From Stichopus chloronotus (lineage: Eukaryota; Echinodermata; Holothuroidea; Aspidochirotida; Stichopodidae), in contig CM037843.1 in NCBI GenBank assembly GCA_021234535.1, forward strand, positions 26,195,911-26,259,910: DNA of 64,000 nt, read 5' to 3'. Both the position numbers and the translations under genes were made by a program. Below are positions 12,601 through 24,600 of this stretch, in pieces. Numbering within the stretch: the first letter of the stretch is position 1; the number at the start of each line of letters is the position of its first letter. A model generated the notes under the pieces. It saw only the letters and a program-made list of their open reading frames with translations. It did no database searches and was not told the DNA's origin.

Positions 12601-15600
12601 CAAAATAAAACAGGAAAATGAGAAGCGGCTCCTGAGGCATCAGGTATGTAAAATTTTGTAATTGAGTGAAATAACTTTTCCCATCATTGTGAATTGGTGT
12701 TTGAGTGTGTTGTTGTTTGAAGAGCAACAGGAAAAAGTGTGATAAGTCACAGCAGATTGTGTTATTGTTGTGGGTTGAGCAGTTTTTGTAAATTGTTGGT
12801 GTTATTTTGTCATTTCTGTTTTGTGAAGTATTACGTGTATAAATGTACCAGTTTATTGTAATTTGGCAACATCAGATAGAAAAATTGTTGTGTGGAAGAC
12901 AAACTGAAAAACAGTTTATGATCTCCATCTATGCATGATGCAGTTTATTTGTCAGAACCTCTTTTCCGAATTTACCGTATTATTATGCACATACACAAGC
13001 GCTTTGTCCAGAGTTGCAAATTTTTTTTCAGCTTTTAAGGGTTTTAAGGCTTAACAGTTTTAAGGGTTGGGAAATTGAAATTCACAATAGTGAGCCAGTG
13101 AAAAAATATGAGTAACATGAATGGAGTGCGGACCTAGGGTGTTTACAACTGAATGGTAGCTGTGTGGGGGTTTGTCTACACAGAGTTAAAGGGAATTGTC
13201 AAAAGTAGGGCCTAACTGATGCGGGTCTTTACTGCCCATCTGATGTCTGATGTTTCTTCCACAACATGGGCCGATATCCGATCTTTACACTGTATCACAG
13301 TGCGATCGGGCATTTATCACCTCTTGAGCTATGTCTACATAGATGTACATTGCCTTCACATTTATTCCTTCAAGTAATCGATGAATATATACATTCAGTA
13401 AACGAGTAAAATAAAGCATTAAAAAATACGGGGCCGCTTGTCATAGGCACTAAGCAAGTCATGCTGCTGCTGGTCTCTGACCTTTCAGTTTCAAATTAGG
13501 CTTAGGTTAACAGTGTAAAGGTAGCTAACACTAATTTTTTTCTGCTTCCATCTTCTGTACAACCGTACAAAAGATAAAAAATCTTGGTGACTATTACAAA
13601 TTTACAATTCCCCCAGTTGGAAAAGGAGGAAAAGCAAAGCCTGAAAGCATTTTAATTTATTTACCTCGTGAAATGATTTGGTCACAAGCGACATCTAACA
13701 GCCACTTGTGAGAACTTGTGAGAGGAATTTAAAATGATTGTGTGTGTACTGAAAAACCAAAAAGATGAGATTATGTTTGATCTTAACTTTTTCTTTATTT
13801 TTAAATGTACAAATGAGGTTGTACATGAATGGAGTATGTCTTTCAATCAAGGAAAATGACAGTAACGACTTCGAAAAGCAATGGGATTGGCATAAAAACA
13901 GTGAAAAAAAGAAATCATATTTGAAAATTAACGGTTCTTACCATAACCGCCTACATAATGAATATGCAACAGTGCAGGTCTCACTAGTGTATCAAAAACA
14001 TACTACTCAAGTCATCGCTCCTTGGTAGGTATCAGGAATTGTGGTATTTGGTGAAAGGAAACACTGTATTTACAAATAACCTACGAACTGAACACAACCT
14101 TGCTGGCAGCGTCAGTTATCCTGAGTTGTAACTGAATATTTAGTACTAGTATACTTCCCATTGGCTTGCTCAAGGAAGCACACATGTGATTTGAATGAAA
14201 ACTGTCAACCACTACATTACCGTATGCTACACTTTCTGTCGTTATGTTAGAAGAATTTGAAATCATATGGCAAAATTAACCAACTGAAACCTATTTATTT
14301 TCCCAGATTGTCTGAATGGTGTAATTAAAAGCCTTACCAAACTTTTTGAGATGAAATTTCAATGTTTTTACTTTTTGCCTACGCACGCAATCACTTTAAA
14401 GCGCCGTACAACGTGCATGAGCAACAAACGCATTGCACATGCTGAAGAACCAAGACCGTTTTAAACGTTTTCAAAATATCATTTTCGCATACCACTTGTA
14501 CTTCCAGCCATGTTTATCTTGTACATACCATGCTTGTTTCGAACTTTCAATCACAGAATGGTACATGGTAGAGATCATACATGTAGTTTCCTAAATAGTT
14601 GCTTCTGAAAATGACTGGTAAATAAATCTATTCAAATGTGTAACTCAAATGCCCCATCCACGTTCAATCTTCCCCAAAAGTTGAAGTAAATTACTATTCC
14701 TGTAAATGTATGTACTTATTTTTTAACTAATGATCAATATTTTTCAAGTTATTTATGTGAAAAAAACAACATCGGCAAATGTTTCCAGGTGATTCTACGT
14801 AGATCTCCTTTACTACATTCAATGTCAATTAAATAGCATAAGCTTAGGCCTGCCTTAGGTCTGCATACGCAGATTATCTGCAGAATGACAGTTAGGGGAC
14901 ATATCGCAAACCCACACAAATACAAAAATGAACGCATATTTCTACGTCCAAAACCCCTCACGAAACCAATAGTCTGCTTCTTCAAACCTTTAGTCTAAAC
15001 ATTTTAAAGTGACTGGGATCAATGAACAAAAAAAAAAAAATTCAACGTTCCTCGAAAAACTCTGAAGCCTGCAACTTACATATGTCGGTTGTTTCCTGTA
15101 ATACGGAAATATAAATTTCCAAGGTGGTTAGGCTGTTCGATATACACCCACTATGTTAGGATATCATTACTTAAAATTTTCGGAAGACTGCACTTGATAT
15201 ATGAGATTCTTTTCACGAGACTTTTAGGGACATTTCAACTTAAAAAATGTATGTAGTACAGTTTGCTCTACATGACAGAACTTTTTGATTTTGAAGCAAT
15301 GTGAATGAGTTTATAAATAATATAATACGGAATAATACGTCCCCCGGTGCACCGTAACTACCCACAAATTTCAAGTGTTCAACATCGGCAAACATCGGAA
15401 GGCGAGCTTAGGCAAAATGATCCGATGTTTTACCAATATAGTCGACTGTCGGCCCGATCCGATGTCCGAATCCGATTATCGGTTAAGCCCTACCACTTGA
15501 AGGAACATGACATGGAAAGTTGAATGTGGTTGCACCTGTAGATGGAGAGAGGGAATTGACTGTACTTGATGTGGTTAAATGAGGTGACTATGAACTGTAC

Positions 15601-18600
15601 ACATACCTCCGAGAGTGGTTCTTCACTTCTATGTGTGATTATTTTGAAATTCCTATGCAGAATAATAAAGTCCTTAAAAGCTTATAGATTACTGTCATGT
15701 ATAAATTTGAGTTCCCTTGCAAGCTCTTATTGCTGCAAACCTACTGCAGGTATCATCTGAACACTTTAACAGGTCTAACAAAGATGCAAGCATCATGAGT
15801 AATTATGAGTAATGCACTTTAAATGTTGTTGTGTGAGAAGTTGAAGGTTGCTGCTGCTGTAATGGTAATTATCCTACCTGTACAGCAAGTGATGAGGCAA
15901 ACCTAATCTGACACATTGGGTATGGTATCAAGGTTAAATAAAGTGTGGAGTCTTGCCTTATAAGTGAATCCTCTGTTCACAGTACCAAGCCTGGAAATGA
16001 ATACCCATCTATATCCTTCTTGTTGCAGTGGATTGTGCATTGTTTTGCCGTTCAAATTGTTTAGTTAATACTAATCTTCATCAGCATACAGAATACAAAG
16101 GTGATACATGCTGATAAAAAGAAAAAGCTAGACAAATGCTGTGCACAGAACCAGTAAAATGCCAAACTGAAAATCCACAAGAAGGAGGAATGGAAAAAAA
16201 AAATTAAACCATTGAAGGCATGTTCAGGTCAAAAGCTGTATATCAACAGCGACTTCTAGCCGTTCAAAGGAACCGCATATTAATGTTGGATGTTTGTACC
16301 ATTAAAGATGGAGTAGAAGACTCTGTCATTGTTCCATTTTAACCGGCAAGCAACAAGCACTCATGTCAAAATGGACTAAATTCATTGGTAAATACTACAG
16401 TAGATCACTGTTGGTGTTCAGGAGAATTGTTTTAAAATACCATTTAACATTGATACTACAATTCTCTTTGTTTAGCATTTTAACGTCAACTAGTGGGTGT
16501 ATGTTTACAGTTGGTATGTTCCTGACATAAATACTTAATGAGGCAATTTTTTAAATTGTAGACTTTACCTTGTGTCTCCTACAGGAAGACACTTTCAGTC
16601 TATTTTCATCATTCCAAATGTCATCATACTGTAGTATGGACATTTAAGGTTCAAGTTGCTCAGTAAAGATGACATTTCAAAAAACCTAGTGCGTCTCAAA
16701 GCTGTATGTTCATCCCCGTTCGTGGGCTTCCATGGGGATTAATGGGTTTTGGTTACATAGGGAATAGTCGGTTGTGTGAGGGGTAGTCTGCAAACGTCAC
16801 TTGGTGTGGACAATATTGTCATGGGAATGCATTCATCACTAGCCAAACATCTGATCAGTCTTGAGTCAGTGTGAAAGTACTCTCCATATAAGCACTACCT
16901 TACACTATGAAATGACTATTTCAAACCATGCATGTTTGAAACAAAATTTATTGAGACTTCTTGCTCTGCTGGTAGTGTATTTGCATATCATGGATTATCT
17001 CTAGTGATGTGTTGTGTTGTATAATTGAAGAGCAATCACTTGATTTGTACCAAAAGGAGATAGCTGATAAAGTGATGTAAAATGAAACTAATGAAATACT
17101 GTACATAGCACCTTACGAAAGGCATGCACAGCTCCATAAAGTGTGCAAAAATGGTGGACTCTTTCATTTTTTTTCAATAGAAGCTGCCCTAAGGTATTAC
17201 ATTGAAGCTTCGACTGGTAGACAAAACAGAAATATGAGTAAACCATGTACAGTTTAGTTGTGCTCTTCTAGACAAAGAAAGCTTGAAAAGCTTGACTGGC
17301 TTCCCCAAGTGCATGTTTTGAAATTTTATCCTCTGAGTAAACTGTTTCTTTTTGCCGTGATCGAGGTCGTGTGATCCCACCTCCAAGGGCTCAAGGACTG
17401 ATTGCTAAGCTCCACTGTACCTTGTCAGTACAGTACGTCAGTACGCCAGTACGCCTTAAGTGTTACGCTGCTTTTGACGGTCCATCAAGAGGAGTGAAGT
17501 TGTTTGCTTATGATGTTTGCAGTTTCATATGATGCAGTTTTCCGATTTTCCAGCATTTGTGAGATGTCATGTAAATTGTAGTTGAAGACATTACTATCAG
17601 CAAAACATTGAACAGAAGATTGAAAAATCCTGTAACCGTGCCAGTTGACAGTGACAGTTGAAGTTAAGAAGCCAGTAAATCATCTTTGTTTCTCGTTTTG
17701 CATTGATATTTATGATTGTGTTGTTGATGTTGCCTTCCAAGAGGAAACACTGTGCTTTTATGATTGCCTCATACATGTTCTTCCTTGTTTTTTTTTATTA
17801 TTTGATCTTTCACATTTTTCACAGACTAAGTAGTTTTTTTGTGTTGTCTGTGTATGTCTGTTTCTGTTATTGTAATAAATTATTTGTAAACATCTTGCAT
17901 TGTAAATGTGTGATGGAAATGTCGTCGTATGATGTACCTGTTCAGCGAATGTCCTCAAGGGTCATTGAAACCAGTTTAACAAACAGTTTACACGATCCTG
18001 GATGTTGCATGTGAGAGGGATTTCTCTTTTAGGCTACTGCTTAGTAGTTTCAGGATAATTGCAGTATGTTCTAAATCTACCATGCTCCTCACTTACCTGC
18101 CTCTGCACAGCTATTGCATGCCCACTACCTAGTCGAAACAGCCGATAACTTTAGAAGGTGGCAAGCCCTGATGTAGATCTATGTCTGTGATTGAATTTGA
18201 GTGCAGCGATGTATGACTAAGACTAGTGATGAAAATCAAACAGTTTTGTTTCGCCACAGATAAATTTTAGGATTTTAAATGTGCACAGTTCAGATACTGT
18301 GATGTGATGGGTTTATGGAAAGTGTACCAGTACTTACTAATCTGAGGGAATTCAACATCATGTAAGTGTCTGAGCAATGGTCCTCCAAATGAGGTGTAAA
18401 CAAATATACACTCATCATGCAAAAATTATGGATGGAAACTGACTTGATGGCCAGCTTTTTGTAAAATCTTCTTTTGTTTGACTGAAAAGTAACACTTAAA
18501 TTCTGACTTGCCTTGAGTTTATGTCCCACTCTCAATAACCAGAAAAAAAAAAAAAAAGTGAGGATGTTTTTGGTCAAAAGCTCATTTCAGCCATTATTTA

Positions 18601-21600
18601 TATTCTGCATAATGAGATGACTAGTGCTGCACTCCCCTCCAAGAAATTTTGTGGCTTTATTGTTCAGTACTTGAGGCTACAATGCCACCCAAAATGTTCA
18701 TTTTACTTCACAGTGATCTTGTATTCTGTCTGATTTAAGGAAGTCGAAGCTGACAGAGAATTGGCCGCTGGTAGAATGTCATCAGGTGATACAAAATTGT
18801 CTGAGGAACATCATCTTGAGAGGCAGTCCAGTAGCGACTCTAGTAAGAGATCACAGAGGTCTTCTCCTAGTAGGGGAGGAAGCAGCAGAGGAGGAAGAGG
18901 TTCATCCAAAGGGCGCCAGTCGTCTGCTCCTAGATCACCGGGATCGTCTACCACAAGCAGTAATCCAGATACTAAGATGCCTGCTTCTTTTAACAGGAGA
19001 CAGGTTTGGACATGATTTTATTTCTCAATACTATTAGCTAATAGCGCATCTTACAACTTTGCAAATACTTTATGTGACGCTAGATACTTTGGTAAAAATT
19101 AAATTTCTACAGCAAATGTTGTTCAGTAGTTATTTAATAGGACACAAAAAAAAACATATATACATGGGTCACTTGAAGACTTTGTCTTTTCAAGTCTGAG
19201 GACAAGTCAGGGCTAATGTTTCTCAATTTTTTTACATTGTACTTTTGTGTAATGCATATATATATATACAGTGTTAGCAGGAATTTATGAAAAGTCAGGT
19301 GAAACTTACAAGTTTGAAAGCATCCTGGATAGGGATTTTCCAAAATTTTTCTCATGTTTCAGTCCCAATTTATATGCACATCATGTGTTGCATTACACAG
19401 GATTTGATCCTCAGATTTTCAGATCAATGTCTTGAGTGTCAAAATTGGTGATGTCTCCTTTTCCTTAACCATAAGCTTTTTCTCCATTTCATTATACATG
19501 GGGAGGAGATGTACCTCAGATGTTTAAAATGTTGACATGGTGTATCATCTTTTACTGTGCTTAAAATGTGTCATGTGGGACTTACCGTGGGATCTGTGCA
19601 GTATTTGATGGATTGCCGGGTGGTTCTCCATGAGGTGACTGCACGTGTCAGTGCATTGATATCAGAAAAACTAGGAAAGGTGCTCTTATTTCTTTTCTAA
19701 GTGTATTTCAATCCAGCTGAGTTGCATGCTAACATCTCTGAAGAAAACCAGAAAGACACGAATGGTTTTTACTCATCAGTGCAGATGTGAACAGCCCTGC
19801 CTCCAGAGTGGAAACTCCAAGAACTTTACAAGGGGGTTATTGAAGGGCTTCTCACAGTTAATCAATGGCTGAACTTAAGTCTTATGTGACTGAACTTAAA
19901 GTCGTACATAACTGTATTTAATGGTTGATGTTGTCTGTCGCAATGCTTTTGGGGTTTGTTCTTGCTATATGGTACAGGTTTCATCTCCAGTTGAGCCTGT
20001 TCCTGGTATGCTACAGCCAAACACTCTTGATATCTATCTCCACAACCACGGCAAAGGCCTCGGCTTTGGTATCATAGGAACCCCCGCAGGAGTGAACGTT
20101 AAAACAGTCCTAGAAGATGGTGCTGCAGCAATGGTAGGTACTTGCCCTTGATCTTGCTTCACCATGATTATTCCTCTTGATGCCATCACAAATTTTTCAT
20201 TTATAACTAAGAAAAGTAAAAAAAAAAATAATTTTGCTGCTCCTCCTCATATACCTCTCCACACAACTGATGTTTATTGTCAGTGTCAAAGTTCACCAGT
20301 CACAGCTGAGACTAAAGAAAATTTGTGCACTTGTCTTTTGCAGACAGATAAGTCCATTTGCAGTTGTGAGAACACCATAAATGATGGAACTGAGGCCAAA
20401 ACCTATATAAATACACGAGTGTGTTTTAGCTAGTGTAAAAGTGAAAGATGCACATATGCAAAGTATTGAATAATATGATAACATGACTGAAAATGTATGG
20501 TACGCTACAATGAGAGCTTTTGAGACATGTTTATGTAATGAAAAGAGATGCAACCGTCAAGTAGTTATATGGAGACAGGTAAGTTGATGGGAATATCCAA
20601 ACCAGGTGAGTTTTGTGATGACAGATAAGCAGTCATTCATTAGCTGTGGCTGTAGTGACAGTTTTATTTACATGGAACTACTTGAGCTCCTGTTTATCAA
20701 TGGTGCTGTAGCTTTGTAAACTTGTGTAATTTGCTGAACACCTTGTCTTGATGGTGCTTGCAGAATTAGAAGGTGATCCGGAAATGCTTTCTTATGTCTT
20801 CATGGTTCCCTCACTCCAGAGTGTTACCTGACTTGTTATGAAGTACCTCATCATAGAGTGTGAAGGAAATGTGATAGCAAGCATGCTGTTAACGTGTGTT
20901 CACTTTTCTTGCATTAATGGAATTATTTAGCATTTCTTTTTATTATTTCAATTGACTTTAGTTGCATGTTCCTAACGTGGGGATGTGTTTGTCTGTTGCA
21001 TCAGTTTTGAAACATCCTATTTTTTTTTCTGGTGGACAAAGCCAGTTACCCATCCTGTATTCGTAAAATACTCTCACAGCAAAGATTCAGTTTGTCAGGG
21101 TTTGATCCTGTTTGCATGTCATAATGCTTCGCTTGATGTGCACCTTGCACTTGAAAAATTTATTGACGTCATGGCGTGAATAATGTTATCCTCCCTCTCC
21201 AGGAGGGTTCTCTCAGAACGGGGGACACGCTTCTCTTTGTTAACGATGTCGATGTCAGATGCATGAGGAGAGACGAGGTGTTTGATATCTTGCGGAGAGA
21301 AGTTGGGGAAGTCCACCTGGTTGTGTCCAGAGATGATGAAGAGGTAAGAGTGATGGGAATGGTATGCTATTCAGTAACTATTTGTTCTGGAGGATTTATT
21401 GTATCCATGGAGGAAATCTTAGTTGCAAAGAATTAAATTTCTCCAGATATATTGCATTGAGTGGTGAACTGCATTAGCAGTTCCTCAGATGTTTTGGATC
21501 ATTTCAGTTACAATCAGTGTTAAAGTCAAGTATACCATGTTCAAAAAGAAAGAGAAAAGCGATGAGATCCCATGAATTTTTACACTTGCTTTCAGTCACC

Positions 21601-24600
21601 TTTGGGAAGACCGGCATCTAGAAGAAACGATAACTTCAGCCAGAGAGGAGGGTATTCTCGCCCCGAAGAGGTTGAAAAGAAAGAGGTGAGAAATCTCCTT
21701 TTCTCATTTTCCCCTTCTGTCCCTCTTATTTCGTACCTCTCTGCTGTTTCACGTGAAGCCTGAGAGTCTGCAAGGTTGTGTGAAGTGAGATCTTTCTGTT
21801 CCATCACATCTTTCAACAGCTACCGTCTGTCCGAATGCTACAACAATCCCACGATGTTGCAACTAGGACCATTGGTTGTCACTGGTTGTTGCTTGCAGAA
21901 CCAGTTTAAGTCAACTTATTCACAGTTTTCTTCACATTTTTTGGGTTGTATTTTCCCCATCACTATCACTGGTAATGTTCAAACTCATGGTTATTGTTGT
22001 CAAGGATAGGAAGTTGCAGCAATTCAAATGTGATTACTCTGCTTCAAAGTTTGCACTTTGTTGGATCTCCCTCCTTTGGTGATCATTTCCCCTCCAACTT
22101 TGTCTCTGTAATATCAGTGATAGTTTTTGTGGAATGTAGACAGCAAACAGTACAATAATTCACAAGTGTGCGGCATACTATCCTTCAAAAACACAGGCAC
22201 ATTCGTATTCTCCCGTCTGTTCATGTAACCTTCTAATTGAAGGCTGACATTGTTGAGTCATCACCCCTGTTTCCATTCTGCTTCATCAATGTTTGTACTT
22301 CACCATCGGCTGTGGTTTAAAGCAAACTCAAATTCAGTGAAGCAGATTAAGGCCTGAATATAGTTTTCTACCATTTATCTTTCAAATGTGTCAATCACAA
22401 ATCATTCATGACAAACCAGTCAATACCGTCCGTGGGATTATGAATCCAGCGGGGCTCAGGAGAGGGGAATTCTTAAGCCTCTGTGTAACATTTCAATTTA
22501 AGTACATCCTTCTGCAAACACTGGGGGCCTTACTGTTTCTTTTGTTTCATTTCTTGGGGTAGAACTTGCGCATAACCATTCCAAATGATCTCTGGGAGTC
22601 TGAAACGGAAAATTATGTTCGAACCGTGTTCACTGCTAGCGATCAGGTAACCATTTGTGCATGGGCATTTTGCTTGCTGTAGTCATTGATACCTGATTTT
22701 AACACGGCAGAGATGCAGTAGTAGAAACCTGTCAGACATTTGATGTAGAGGGTTAAGTACATTGCTCAAACATTTATGAAGTCACACATCCCCTGCATGA
22801 AATATACAGCAAATAATTACCAGCCGTTTGCTCTCTATCTAACCGAGGGACATTCTCCTCTGTGAGTGGTTGATCATGTGTGGTCTGTGTGGCCAAGTTT
22901 GTTGTAATTGTCAAAGCAGTTACCAAATGTGACAAGTGTACAACAAAACAGGACTTCTTATCAAAAGAGCTTCCATTACTTCCCCCCCCCCCCCACAATC
23001 ACCAAACTAAGTGTTATTTGGTTTCATATCAAAACATGTTGTAATTACTCTATGGTAAGACAATTCAGAAATTTGTATGTTTAACTGGGGCAAAATGGAC
23101 ATTATATACTGTGATCTCCACTAGAAACAATACTGAAACATGTTCTGTATGAATGTGTATCCTGCTTAAAGTGAAAGCCTTTTGGTATGATATCTCTCCT
23201 TTATTTGTTGTCAGTAAGCAATGTTAGCACAGATTGTTAACAGAATTTCAAGCAACCAGCACAGCATTTTGTATTATCTGTCCCAAGTAGCAGCAGAAGC
23301 ATGATGGTACCATCCAAACCAAAAGCTTTCTGTCAGCTGAGGCTAGTGAGATTTTAAATATATCAACCTAAATGTATCTTTCCCTAAGCAGAACTGTTAA
23401 CGTACAAAGAATATGTCATTTTGTGGAAGGATGTGATGTTGATTGTTAATATTGTTTTCTATAGTAGATTGTGCTGCACACTTCATTCGCATTCAGTCTT
23501 ATTTTGAGTTGATAAAATAAATTGCAGATAATTTGATAAAATACCTTACACTCTGCATGTCCTTTGCTGTGTGTTACTGGTCCTGTAATGTGCTGCCTCC
23601 TGCCAGGTAATGACCTGTAGATTTTAATATTTTGTCAGTCCTTGGCATATGCGTAATGTTGGCAAATTAGATTTGTCACACCTCTGTAAGTTCCTCAAGC
23701 ACTTGTCTTGGTAACTCATGAAACAGGACATTTGTGTTTAATTTGGAGAAAGGTCAAGTAGAGTTGTTACAAACTACCATATATTTATTTCAAATCCACC
23801 TGTTGATGTGACACATTACGCAGTTCATGCAGATAAAACAACCAGAGGTGATAAAGTGGTTTCACAAAAGAAGTAAAGATTTGATATCTGTAAAGCAAAC
23901 GAGATACAGACAGTTGTTGATAAAACAAGTCATTACAAAGTGATCTCCCAGTCTCTGGGTTTTTGAAGGGTTGTTGAAATTAAGCATTCACTCACTTGTA
24001 GCCCATGCACCAGTAGTCTGTCTGTGTGTGTCAATAGGCTGTGGAGTCTGTTGGGCTTCTTCAGATATACATGTATTAGAGACAAAATTTGATATGGCTG
24101 TTTGAACTGTGTGTACTTAATGTAAGCCAACCTCAGACTGACTTGAAAAGACTCCAGCTGCTAATCTTTTTTCAAGTAAAGTCTATTCAGTCTATTCTTT
24201 TCCTGTCTGATGTCTATTCACCTAAGTTTGAGGTTGGCTTACATAAAGCAGCGCCTGTTTGAACTGTTTTGTTGCATCTCTTTTGGGTTGGTGCACTTTT
24301 GCAAAAAGTTTGAAGATGCAGGGGAAGTAGGAGGTGGACATTAAGAATGGGTATCTGTTTCATTACAGAGATAGTGATGTCAGAGAAATCATAAAGAATC
24401 AGGAATCATACTGTTAGGTACTTTGAGGACCACATAGATGTGTGTTATAAGTTAGGCAGTCCTGATTAGACCCCCTTCCTTGCTTAACTCCTTCATCATA
24501 CCAAAAAGGTTTGTCTTCAAATTTAGACAAACCAGTGACAACTATATACTTTACTGTTACTGGTATTTACTGATCACATGCCATTAGTTTGGCTTGCTGT

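Larger units (their letters stand above)
12644..18739 (+). other. Intron 2
   Basis: An intron of 6096 bases holding the hAT-like relic (13206-15492) with a nested TTAA MITE (13733-14395). Apart from these it is AT-rich with no exon-like frame. A short CAGTACG-type direct repeat occurs near 17425-17455. Confidence 0.8.
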
